From the NCBI GenBank assembly GCA_016293805.1, contig JAEDDI010000035.1, positions 1-18,561 of the forward strand: a stretch of DNA of 18,561 nt. The letters run 5' to 3'. Below are positions 1-6,912 of this stretch, in pieces. Source of the DNA: Bacillota bacterium. GTDB taxonomy: Bacteria; Bacillota; Clostridia; Peptostreptococcales; Anaerovoracaceae. Position numbers and translations under genes: made by a program. How positions within the stretch are numbered: the first letter of the stretch is position 1; each line of letters opens with the position of its first letter. The notes beneath the pieces are model-generated. The model was not told the DNA's origin. It saw only the letters and a list, made by a program, of their open reading frames with translations, and did no database searches.

Positions 1-903
1 ATAGATAATCTGGATCAGATATACAAGCTTCCGGACAAGACTGCAATTATAGATATATGTGAAAAACTCCTTAGGGTTGTTTTTCCCGGATACTACAGGG
101 ATAAGGCATACAAATCATACAATGTATATCATAATATGTCTCTCCTTATAGAGGATATAGCCTTTAATTTAAACAAACAGCTTCTCATAATACTGAGACG
201 GGATGACAGGACTGCAGATATGGACGATATTGCGAGAATGGAAACTGCTCAGAATTTATGCATAAGTTTTCTGGAAAAACTTCCTAAGGTGAGGGAATAT
301 ATAGATACAGATATCGAAGCAACCTACGACGGAGATCCCGCTGCATACTCAACAGAAGAAATAATCATGGCATATCCCGGTCTTTATGCAATTGCCATAA
401 ACCGAATTGCGCATGAACTGTTTGAAATGGGCGTTCCACTTATCCCGCGTATTATGACAGAATATGCTCATGGACTTACAGGAATAGACATCCATCCCGG
501 AGCAACAATAGGAAAATACTTTTTTATCGATCATGGCACAGGTATAGTAATAGGTGAGACTACTGTAATCGGTGAGCATGTGAAAATATATCAGGGCGTT
601 ACTCTGGGTGCGCTGTCAACAAGCGGAGGCCAGAAACTCAAAAGCGTTCGAAGACATCCGACAATTGAGGACAATGTTACAATTTACTCAGGTGCATCAA
701 TTCTCGGAGGCAATACTGTAATCGGTGAGAACTCAGTAATCGGATCCAACGTATTTATAACAAAGTCGGTTGCTCCATGGACAAGAATCAGTGTCAAGAA
801 CCAGGAACTCTCAATGAAGCAGAAGAGACCTGACGGTACAGTTGTTGATTTTGAGGAATTCGACGAATGCGGTCAGGACGATACCTGGTACTATATGATA
901 TGA
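1..903 (+). CDS. cysE: Serine O-acetyltransferase, 5' end cut off by the window
   Basis: Transfers an acetyl group from acetyl-CoA to L-serine, giving O-acetylserine for cysteine synthesis in the cytosol. The reading frame is open from base 1 through the first ATG at 136. The upstream codons encode a helical stretch with a 'VFPGYY' segment typical of the N-terminal domain of the long (about 300 aa) Clostridia/Bacteroidetes-type enzymes, so the true start lies left of the window and 136 is an internal Met. From about base 460 the protein is a left-handed beta-helix of hexapeptide repeats. It keeps the catalytic pair known from E. coli CysE: Asp of 'DIHPGA' (codon 487-489) and His of 'IDHGTG' (codon 532-534). 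The 'GVTLGA' segment is also present. The C-terminal tail is acidic and short. A terminator follows directly and cysK comes next. The family call is secure; the missing N-terminus means the start and any upstream cysteine-responsive leader cannot be judged. Confidence 0.95.
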   Translation: MDNLDQIYKLPDKTAIIDICEKLLRVVFPGYYRDKAYKSYNVYHNMSLLIEDIAFNLNKQLLIILRRDDRTADMDDIARMETAQNLCISFLEKLPKVREYIDTDIEATYDGDPAAYSTEEIIMAYPGLYAIAINRIAHELFEMGVPLIPRIMTEYAHGLTGIDIHPGATIGKYFFIDHGTGIVIGETTVIGEHVKIYQGVTLGALSTSGGQKLKSVRRHPTIEDNVTIYSGASILGGNTVIGENSVIGSNVFITKSVAPWTRISVKNQELSMKQKRPDGTVVDFEEFDECGQDDTWYYMI

Positions 904-908
904 AACAT

Positions 909-944
909 CCCCCTCTATTCCCTCAGGGAAAGGGGGTTTTTATT
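909..944 (+). terminator. Rho-independent terminator after cysE
   Basis: The arms CCCCCT (909-914) and AGGGGG (931-936) close an inner stem TTCCC/GGGAA (918-922 / 926-930) with a three-base loop TCA and a three-base bulge. A run of five T follows from 937. It starts six bases after the cysE stop codon. Confidence 0.9.
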
Positions 945-971
945 GACAAGGCAAATCAGCAGAAGTATTAT
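943..971 (+). promoter_or_regulatory. SigA-type promoter for cysK
   Basis: TTGACA (943-948), a 17-base spacer and TATTAT (966-971). The -35 box overlaps the T-tract of the preceding terminator, so cysK is restarted independently of cysE with a leader of about 30 nt. Confidence 0.8.
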
Positions 972-1006
972 TGATATTGGTCAAATAAACGAAAGGATAT
1001 AGAAAA

Positions 1007-1936
1007 ATGATATATAATACAATTCTTGAGGCAGTCGGCAATACACCGATGATCAGACTTAACAAGATTAATAAACCCGGGAACGCTGAGATTCTTGTTA
1101 AGTTCGAGGGACTGAATGTCGGAGGCTCAATAAAAACAAGAACTGCTCTCAACATGCTTGAGGCTGCCGAGAGAGAAGGCCTGATAAACAGCGACTCTAT
1201 AATCGTAGAGCCTACAAGCGGCAATCAGGGAATAGGCCTCGCCCTCATAGGCGCAGTAAAAGGATATAAGACAATAATCATTATGCCTGATTCTGTAAGT
1301 GAAGAGAGAAGAAAACTTGTTCAGCATTATGGTGCCAAGGTTATGCTTATGCACGATCACGGAGACATCGGAGAATGTATAGAGGAATGTCTCAGGGCTG
1401 CTCTTAAGATTGCATCAGAGGATGACAGGGTGTTCGTTCCTCAGCAGTTTGAGAACTATAACAATGTTCTCGCTCATATCAATAATACGGGAATTGAAAT
1501 ACTTAATCAGGTAGACGGCCCTATCCACGGTTTCTGCAGTGGCATAGGTACAGGCGGTACTCTTACAGGAATAGGAAAAGTTCTTAAAGAGAAGAATCCT
1601 GACATAGAAATATGGGTAGCTGAACCTGAAAACGCTGCAATTCTTTCGGGAGGACTTATCGGAACCCATGTGCAGATGGGAATAGGAGACGGAGTTATAC
1701 CTCCTATACTTGACCGTGAGATATATGATCATATACATATAATAACTGATGATGAGGCTCTTGCTACAGCAAAAGCCCTTGCAAGAGAAGAGGGCATAAT
1801 GTGCGGAATATCAAGCGGAACAAATGTTGCCACAGCACTGAAACTGGCCGAAAAACTGGGAGAGGGCAAAACAGTTGTGACTGTTCTTCCTGATACAGCT
1901 GAGAGATATTTTACTACACCTCTTTTTCAGGAATAG
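1007..1936 (+). CDS. cysK: Cysteine synthase (O-acetylserine sulfhydrylase), PLP fold type II
   Basis: Combines O-acetylserine with sulfide to form cysteine, using the product of the cysE enzyme next door. The 309 aa length is normal for CysK. Visible motifs are the Schiff-base lysine in 'GGSIKTR' (Lys43), the substrate loop 'PTSGNQG' (69-75), the PLP-phosphate loop 'GTGGT' (181-185), the C-terminal 'GISSG' (267-271) whose serine faces the PLP ring nitrogen, and 'PDTAERYFTTPLF' near the end. The textbook substrate loop is TSGNT; here the last position is Gln. Start at 1007 is preceded by AAAGGA (992-997) at a usual distance. A related PLP enzyme such as cystathionine beta-synthase is possible from the fold alone, but the adjacent cysE makes cysteine synthase by far the likelier role. 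Confidence 0.93.
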   Translation: MIYNTILEAVGNTPMIRLNKINKPGNAEILVKFEGLNVGGSIKTRTALNMLEAAEREGLINSDSIIVEPTSGNQGIGLALIGAVKGYKTIIIMPDSVSEERRKLVQHYGAKVMLMHDHGDIGECIEECLRAALKIASEDDRVFVPQQFENYNNVLAHINNTGIEILNQVDGPIHGFCSGIGTGGTLTGIGKVLKEKNPDIEIWVAEPENAAILSGGLIGTHVQMGIGDGVIPPILDREIYDHIHIITDDEALATAKALAREEGIMCGISSGTNVATALKLAEKLGEGKTVVTVLPDTAERYFTTPLFQE

Positions 1937-1974
1937 GACAAAGTTAAATAATTCTTAAACAGAGCCTTTAATTA

Positions 1975-2003
1975 TTGACACGAAAAGTCGATTTTGCTAT
2001 TCT
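1975..2003 (+). promoter_or_regulatory. SigA-type promoter for the pan operon
   Basis: TTGACA (1975-1980), a 17-base spacer and TATTCT (1998-2003). Transcription should start near 2010, leaving a leader of roughly 120 nt before panG. Confidence 0.75.
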
Positions 2004-2009
2004 TTCTTT

Positions 2010-2133
2010 GGATGGTATTCGAGAGAAACTATACCTGAAGAAAGATAATAATATATTCGATTCTGATTCTTTGCATGTATCCATTGCGGAGCGTGACTGA
2101 AGACACATCACAGGCAATAAGGCAGGTGACAGG
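2010..2133 (+). promoter_or_regulatory. Long 5' leader of the pan operon, function unknown
   Basis: This is about 124 nt between the predicted transcription start and the panG ATG. It can form a short stem GGTAT (2014-2018) / ATACC (2031-2035) and an imperfect stem ATGTATC (2074-2080) / GACACAT (2102-2108). Two tiny reading frames lie in it: 8 codons from 2012, and 20 codons from 2075 whose TGA (2135-2137) overlaps the panG start. Neither has a clear ribosome binding site. I recognise no known riboswitch class. The panG ribosome binding site is AGGTGA (2124-2129). Confidence 0.4.
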
Positions 2134-2982
2134 ATGAGAATAGGTTTTATTGGAGCAGGAAGAGTAGGCTTCACACTTGGCAGACATCTGTCTGACAACG
2201 GTTTTAATGTGACAGGCTACTATAATAGGAATCTTGATGCCGCTGATGAAGCGGCTTTTTTTACAGGTACCGTTAGATTTGATTCGTTAGAAGAAATTAC
2301 GGAAGCCAGTGATGTTTTATTCCTTACTGTATCAGATGGCGCAATAGGTGAAGTCTGGAACAGTCTGAGAAATCTGAATCTGAATGAAAAGATAATCTGC
2401 CATACGAGCGGGTCATTATCGTCTGAGGTATTTGAAGGCATTGAAGATAAAAACGCCTACGGCTACTCGATACATCCACTTTTTGCTGTATATTCCAAAA
2501 GGGAATCATACAGAGAGTTTTCCAGGAGCTTCATTACAATTGAGGGACACGAAAAGTATATCAGTTACTTCGAGGAGATGTTTAGAAAAACAGGGCATGA
2601 TACAGCTGTAATATCTGCTGAGCATAAGATGAGATATCATGCTGCTGCTGTCTTTGCGAGCAATTTTGTGGTTGGAACTGTATCCATAGCACAGAATATG
2701 CTGACAAGCTGCGGTTTTTCAAGAACCGAGGCAGAAAAAGCTCTCGGTCCCATCATTATGAATAACTGCATGAACATTGTGAATGCGGGAGTATCAGAAG
2801 CTCTTACAGGTCCTGTTGACAGGAATGATATCGGTACAGTTAAAAATCACCTCAGCGTTCTAAGCGAAGAGGAAAAAAGAGCATATATCGTTTTGTCAGA
2901 AGCGATAGTAAAACTTGCCGAAATCAGAAATCCGGACAGAGACTATGAAGAATTAAAGGGATTTCTTGAAGGAGAGAGGTAA
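2134..2982 (+). CDS. panG: Rossmann-fold/DUF2520 reductase, probable PanG-type ketopantoate reductase
   Basis: Probably reduces ketopantoate to pantoate with NADPH, the step between PanB and PanC. The N-terminus shows a dinucleotide-binding loop 'GFIGAGRVGFTLG' (about residues 4-16), followed by a Rossmann domain with 'FLTVSDGAIGEVW' (about 79-91), 'CHTSGSLSSEVFEG' (about 109-122) and 'YSIHPLFAVYS' (about 131-141). The helical C-terminal half, from about residue 150, holds 'HAAAVFASNFVVG', characteristic of DUF2520 (COG5495). Proteins of this architecture were reported as a non-orthologous ketopantoate reductase, PanG, in Francisella and in some Firmicutes. First gene of a three-gene operon, five bases before panB. 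No panE is visible here. The fold is certain; the substrate rests on published homologues and on the operon. Confidence 0.82.
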   Translation: MRIGFIGAGRVGFTLGRHLSDNGFNVTGYYNRNLDAADEAAFFTGTVRFDSLEEITEASDVLFLTVSDGAIGEVWNSLRNLNLNEKIICHTSGSLSSEVFEGIEDKNAYGYSIHPLFAVYSKRESYREFSRSFITIEGHEKYISYFEEMFRKTGHDTAVISAEHKMRYHAAAVFASNFVVGTVSIAQNMLTSCGFSRTEAEKALGPIIMNNCMNIVNAGVSEALTGPVDRNDIGTVKNHLSVLSEEEKRAYIVLSEAIVKLAEIRNPDRDYEELKGFLEGER

Positions 2983-2987
2983 AAGAA

Positions 2988-3815
2988 ATGAAAAACACTG
3001 TTTTGACATTCGCTGAAGCTAAGAAAAACGGAGAAAAAATCACAATGCTTACCGCGTACGATTACTCTACTGCAAAACTTATGGATGAGGCAGGAATAAA
3101 CGGTATTCTGGTTGGTGACTCAGTTGGAAATGTGGTTCTTGGGTATGAGGATACGATTTCTGTAACAATGGAAGACATGATTCATCACGGGGCAGCAGTA
3201 TCAAGAGGCTGCAGCAATACACTTCTTGTTGTGGATATGCCGTTCATGTCATATCAGACATCGGTATATGATGCTGTTGTTAATGCAGGCAGACTTATGA
3301 AAGAGGCACATGCTACATGTGTCAAGCTTGAGGGGGGAGTGGCTGTTGCAGAACAGATAAGAGCAATAACAGCTGCAGGAATCCCTGTCATGGGGCATGT
3401 GGGACTTACGCCTCAGAGCATAAATGCCTTTGGGGGATTCAAAGTACAGGGTAAGAGCCTGGCTGCAGCACAGCAGGTACTTGATGATGCGCGTGCTGTT
3501 GAGGATGCAGGTGCATTTTCAGTTGTGCTTGAAGGTATTCCGGCTAAGCTTGCTGCCCGTATTACAGAGGAACTTTCAATACCGACAATAGGTATAGGTG
3601 CAGGAGCAGGATGTGACGGACAGATTTTAGTATATCAGGACATGCTCGGAATGTATTCCGATTTCACACCTAAGTTTGTAAAGAAATACGCAAACGTCGG
3701 AAAGGTGATGACAGATGCATTCAGGGAATATATTGAAGAGGTAAATAACGGAAGTTTTCCGAAAGAAGAAAATTCATACAAAATTGATGAATCAGTAATA
3801 GAGCAGCTGAAATAA
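2988..3815 (+). CDS. panB: 3-methyl-2-oxobutanoate hydroxymethyltransferase (ketopantoate hydroxymethyltransferase)
   Basis: Adds a hydroxymethyl group from 5,10-methylene-tetrahydrofolate to 2-ketoisovalerate, giving ketopantoate. The 275 aa TIM-barrel has the usual family length. Metal and substrate residues are visible as Asp44 in 'LVGDSVGN', Asp83 in 'VVDMPFMSYQ' and Glu115 in 'VKLEGG'. The catalytic acid is Glu182 in 'VLEGIPA', and 'GIGAG' (202-206) follows. 'GHVGLTPQ' (136-143) is also canonical. The start is five bases after the preceding stop; its ribosome binding site GGAGAGAGG lies inside the end of panG, suggesting coupled translation. It is the middle gene of panG-panB-panC. Confidence 0.96.
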   Translation: MKNTVLTFAEAKKNGEKITMLTAYDYSTAKLMDEAGINGILVGDSVGNVVLGYEDTISVTMEDMIHHGAAVSRGCSNTLLVVDMPFMSYQTSVYDAVVNAGRLMKEAHATCVKLEGGVAVAEQIRAITAAGIPVMGHVGLTPQSINAFGGFKVQGKSLAAAQQVLDDARAVEDAGAFSVVLEGIPAKLAARITEELSIPTIGIGAGAGCDGQILVYQDMLGMYSDFTPKFVKKYANVGKVMTDAFREYIEEVNNGSFPKEENSYKIDESVIEQLK

Positions 3816-3825
3816 GGAGCAGAAT

Positions 3826-4674
3826 ATGATAGCAGTCGTAAAAACTGTAAGTGAGGTAAAAAAGCAGGTCAGTGAATGGAAACGCATTGGACTTTCAGTG
3901 GGACTTGTTCCTACGATGGGTTTCCTTCATGAAGGACATGTGAGCCTGATTAATAGGGCCGTGGAGGAAAATGACAGAGTTGTCGTTTCGGATTTTGTAA
4001 ATCCCAGGCAGTTCTCAAGTTCTGAAGACCTGGAGACTTATCCGAGGAATCTCGAAAAGGATGTGAGTATATGCGGGCAGGCAGGAGCTGATTTAGTGTT
4101 TAATCCTGAAGTGGATGAGATGTATCCTGATGATTTCTGCAGCAGCGTATCTATGACAGGGCTTCAGAATGAGCTGTGCGGAAAATCAAGACCCGGCCAT
4201 TTCGGGGGAGTCTGCACAGTTGTCTGCAAACTGTTCAATATTGTGTCTCCCGACAGAGCGTATTTTGGTGAAAAAGATGCGCAGCAGCTTGCTATAATAC
4301 GCCATATGGTAAAAGATCTCAATATGAATGTTGAGATAGTGGGATGTCCTACTGTGAGAGAGGCAGACGGACTTGCAAAGAGCTCAAGAAACTCGTACCT
4401 CAATGAAGAGGAACGCAGGGCATCTGCTGTTCTTTACAGGGCATTGTGTGCAGGACGGGATCTGATCCTTGCAGGAGAGCGGGACTGCAGCAGGGTAACC
4501 GCAGTGATGAAATCGGTTGTTGACGAAGAACCGCTTGCAGAAATCGACTATATAGATATTGTGGACGCTTTCACCATAGAGAAGACTGAAGCTGCAGAAG
4601 GTGATATTCTTATGGCAATGGCTGTATACATCGGAAAGACAAGACTTATAGACAATTTGTTCATGCGGATATAA
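3826..4674 (+). CDS. panC: Pantothenate synthetase (pantoate--beta-alanine ligase)
   Basis: Joins pantoate and beta-alanine with ATP to make pantothenate. The 282 aa length is typical. The nucleotidyltransferase HIGH-type motif is in 'PTMGFLHEGHVSL' (29-41). 'FVNPRQF' (57-63) includes the pantoate-binding Gln, 'FGEKDAQQ' (147-154) is the ATP/beta-alanine region, and 'KSSRN' (186-190) replaces KMSKS. The usual 'VSIFVNP' reads 'VSDFVNP' here, a small oddity at the end of a core strand. AAGGAGC sits just upstream, ten bases after panB. No aspartate decarboxylase gene (panD) follows, so beta-alanine must come from elsewhere in the genome or from the environment. Confidence 0.96.
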   Translation: MIAVVKTVSEVKKQVSEWKRIGLSVGLVPTMGFLHEGHVSLINRAVEENDRVVVSDFVNPRQFSSSEDLETYPRNLEKDVSICGQAGADLVFNPEVDEMYPDDFCSSVSMTGLQNELCGKSRPGHFGGVCTVVCKLFNIVSPDRAYFGEKDAQQLAIIRHMVKDLNMNVEIVGCPTVREADGLAKSSRNSYLNEEERRASAVLYRALCAGRDLILAGERDCSRVTAVMKSVVDEEPLAEIDYIDIVDAFTIEKTEAAEGDILMAMAVYIGKTRLIDNLFMRI

Positions 4675-4748
4675 GAGGACCGTAGTGTCTGAGAATGAAT
4701 GAAATCGGTTTTTTGTTAATCTGATGGTGGTTTAAAGGTAAATACTTG

Positions 4749-4778
4749 AAAGGGAGAGCTTATACAGGCCCTCCCTTT
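4749..4778. terminator. Stem-loop between the convergent panC and EAL genes, probable terminator
   Basis: AAAGGGAG (4749-4756) pairs with CTCCCTTT (4771-4778). The stem extends inward past one mismatch, and the loop is short. The T-tracts are modest on both sides (TTTAATGTGTTT on plus), so termination in either direction is plausible but not certain. The rest of the 4675-4883 gap holds a weaker GGACCG/CGGTTT pairing ahead of a T6 run at 4709-4714, and nothing else I can support. Confidence 0.55.
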
Positions 4779-4883
4779 AATGTGTTTCACGATGAAAGCT
4801 ATCATAGATTTTATGCATGAAATGGCTTTATTTGATACGGTCAAATATCCCCGAAAAATGAATAAAGGAGTATACTGGAAAGG

Positions 4884-6764
4884 CTATCTTTCGGGAGTCT
4901 TTTCTACAGATTGTCTGAGGCTGTCAGCAGGTACAGGACATGAATAATAGTAGCCCTGCAGTATTCTGACACCTGTGTCTTTGACAAATTCAGCTTCTTC
5001 TTCGTTTTCAACACCTTCAGCAATAATAGTAACACCAAGTCTGCTAAGGACTCTTACAAGTTCACTGAAGATATCTCTTGAACTTGAAAGAAGCGATTTA
5101 TCCAGTTTAACTATGCTGAACGGCAAGGTGAGCTGCCGGGCGATACTGGAATATCCTGTTCCGAAATCGTCCATCGCAAATCTGAATCCCATCTTGCGAA
5201 GCATCAGCATTTTATTTCTGATAACGTCCGATGAACAGCTGGTTGCAGTCTCGGTTATTTCAAACACAATGAAGTCAGGTGAGACGCTGTATTTTCTGAG
5301 CATCTGTCTTATATATGAAATTATGTTTTCGTTTGCAAATGATTCGACGGACAGGTTGATCTGCACATAATCAAAACCAAGAGCATCAAATGTACCGGCA
5401 GAAATTTCCTTAAATACAAGCCCGATAACCATTTCATCAAGTCTTGGCGCGAGACCTTTTGCTTCTGCTACCGGTATGAACTCATCAGGATGTATGGTTC
5501 CCAGTTCCGGATGGAAGAATCTGAGCAGCGATTCTGCAGAGACAAATCTTTCTTTCTCCGCAGAATAAAGAGGCTGATAGTTCATGGAGAATCCTGTGCC
5601 TGTTTCAACTGAATCCTTTAGGATGCTTTCGATTCTGATTTTTCTTTCTACCTGCTTTACTGTTTTTTCATTAATCTCAAAGAATCGGTCGTTGTTTGAA
5701 CCTGAGATGATTGAAGTGCTTTCAATGATGTTAAGCAGAATGTTAGTGTTGAGTTTTTCTGCCGATTTTATAATGTATCTGGATATGTCCACAGTTAAGA
5801 GAGAACCGGTGTCCGTTGTTATGGAGAATACTGCCGGATACTGTGATATACGGTCTATTTCATCATCGCTTCCTGTGATAATTACGAATCTTGCACCGCT
5901 CAGCCTGAATACCCACGGATTGTTTCTGGATGACAGAAACTGTGAGTAGTTCTTAAGCAGTCTGTCAGTATTCTTATTTCCGTACAGGGTGTTCGCTCTT
6001 CTGAGATCATTGATGTGAAATGAAGCTATATTGATATGTTTATTGCCGTTTATACATGAATCAAGGAATATTCTGAATGCCGAGTGATTGAAGGCATCTG
6101 TCGTAGAATCAAGCATCCTGTTGGGATCCTGGATGTTAAAGTACATGATTGTTATGGATGCTGTGAGCCCTATGCTTGTAACGAGCAGAGAATGATTAAG
6201 ATACTGTATGAATACGCAGGCAACGGATATTACTGTAAGGAAAATATATGAGTTTCTGACAGCTGCCGGAATCTCTTTTCTGAAATAGTATAAAAGAACC
6301 AGAGAAATGAGGATATTCACAGAAAAACCCACATATGTTATTCCGGAAAGCGGGCCTCTTGAGTAAACGTAATCAGAACTTATGCTGAATACATAGCCCA
6401 TCGGAAGCCCTATGAGCATGACTGCTGTGAAAATGAACGAAGGAAGCATTGCTTTAATATAGTGCATTGATGTTATCTTCCTTGTGTTTGACAACAGTGC
6501 CAGCATATATACTATAAGTGCACATGGAATCAGGAGCTGAAGGATATAGTATAGTGTGTTGAATGTGAATGAAACACATACCGGAAACTCCGGACGCATG
6601 GTGACGATACTTGCAATATCGCATAATATGTCAGCTGTTGCAAAGAAAAGAATTATACCGAACACTCTGTTTGACAGCAGAGGGAATTGTCTGAATTTAG
6701 TAAATCTCCATGCAACGATGCCTAAAAACAGCAGCGATGCAATTTCATAATTATAGTTAAACAT
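4884..6764 (-). CDS. Seven-helix membrane c-di-GMP phosphodiesterase with degenerate GGDEF and intact EAL domain
   Basis: Probably hydrolyses cyclic di-GMP at the inner face of the membrane in response to an unknown signal. Residues 5-209 hold about seven hydrophobic segments. Residues 220-370 resemble a GGDEF domain, but the signature position reads 'RLSGARF' (287-293), so cyclase activity is unlikely; such domains often serve as GTP sensors or scaffolds. Residues 395-615 form an EAL domain. The signature reads 'ESL' (411-413), keeping the metal-binding Glu. The other key residues are present: Asn470 in 'QINLS', Glu502 in 'FEITE', Asp532-Asp533 in 'DDFGTGYSS', Lys553, Glu583 in 'AEGVE' and Gln603. 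Activity is therefore expected. The ATG at 6764 follows AAGGAT on the minus strand. It is divergent from the HAD-kinase pair. Confidence 0.92.
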   Translation of the reverse strand: MFNYNYEIASLLFLGIVAWRFTKFRQFPLLSNRVFGIILFFATADILCDIASIVTMRPEFPVCVSFTFNTLYYILQLLIPCALIVYMLALLSNTRKITSMHYIKAMLPSFIFTAVMLIGLPMGYVFSISSDYVYSRGPLSGITYVGFSVNILISLVLLYYFRKEIPAAVRNSYIFLTVISVACVFIQYLNHSLLVTSIGLTASITIMYFNIQDPNRMLDSTTDAFNHSAFRIFLDSCINGNKHINIASFHINDLRRANTLYGNKNTDRLLKNYSQFLSSRNNPWVFRLSGARFVIITGSDDEIDRISQYPAVFSITTDTGSLLTVDISRYIIKSAEKLNTNILLNIIESTSIISGSNNDRFFEINEKTVKQVERKIRIESILKDSVETGTGFSMNYQPLYSAEKERFVSAESLLRFFHPELGTIHPDEFIPVAEAKGLAPRLDEMVIGLVFKEISAGTFDALGFDYVQINLSVESFANENIISYIRQMLRKYSVSPDFIVFEITETATSCSSDVIRNKMLMLRKMGFRFAMDDFGTGYSSIARQLTLPFSIVKLDKSLLSSSRDIFSELVRVLSRLGVTIIAEGVENEEEAEFVKDTGVRILQGYYYSCPVPADSLRQSVEKTPER

Positions 6765-6788
6765 AATATCCTTGTTCTCCCTGTTAAT

Positions 6789-6817
6789 ATTTTAACATTT
6801 GGGTTTTATGTGTGCAA
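6789..6817 (-). promoter_or_regulatory. Promoter for the EAL-domain gene
   Basis: Read on the minus strand: TTGCAC (6817-6812), a 17-base spacer and TAAAAT (6794-6789). Its -35 box overlaps the palindrome at 6815-6826. Confidence 0.6.
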
Positions 6818-6826
6818 TTGCAATTG
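6815..6826. repeat. 12-bp perfect palindrome in the divergent promoter region
   Basis: CAATTGCAATTG is its own reverse complement and overlaps the -35 box of the EAL promoter, a position where a repressor could act. It consists of two CAATTG units, so it could also arise by chance in AT-rich DNA. Confidence 0.4.
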
Positions 6827-6883
6827 AATCATTATTTGTTTAAGTTTTGTTAAAATCAGGTAGGAAAGGCATTTGTTATGGGA

Positions 6884-6889
6884 TATAAT
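6884..6889 (+). promoter_or_regulatory. -10 box for the HAD-kinase pair
   Basis: Consensus TATAAT, 24 bases before the ATG at 6913. I see no good -35 at 16-18 bases (TAGGAA at 6861-6866), so it may need an activator. The ribosome binding site is AAGGAGGAG. Confidence 0.5.
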
Positions 6890-6912
6890 TACTGAGAGCA
6901 AGGAGGAGTGCT

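Noticed and set aside
1972..2100. Open frame of about 40 codons between cysK and panG, in the same frame as panG, beginning with TTA TTG ACA
   Set aside because: The only start is a TTG that is part of the -35 box, there is no ribosome binding site, and I recognise no family. It reads somewhat protein-like, so a gene remnant is not excluded.
4792..4944. A 50-codon plus-strand frame downstream of panC that enters the 3' end of the EAL gene
   Set aside because: No ribosome binding site or promoter, and it overlaps a secure gene in antisense.
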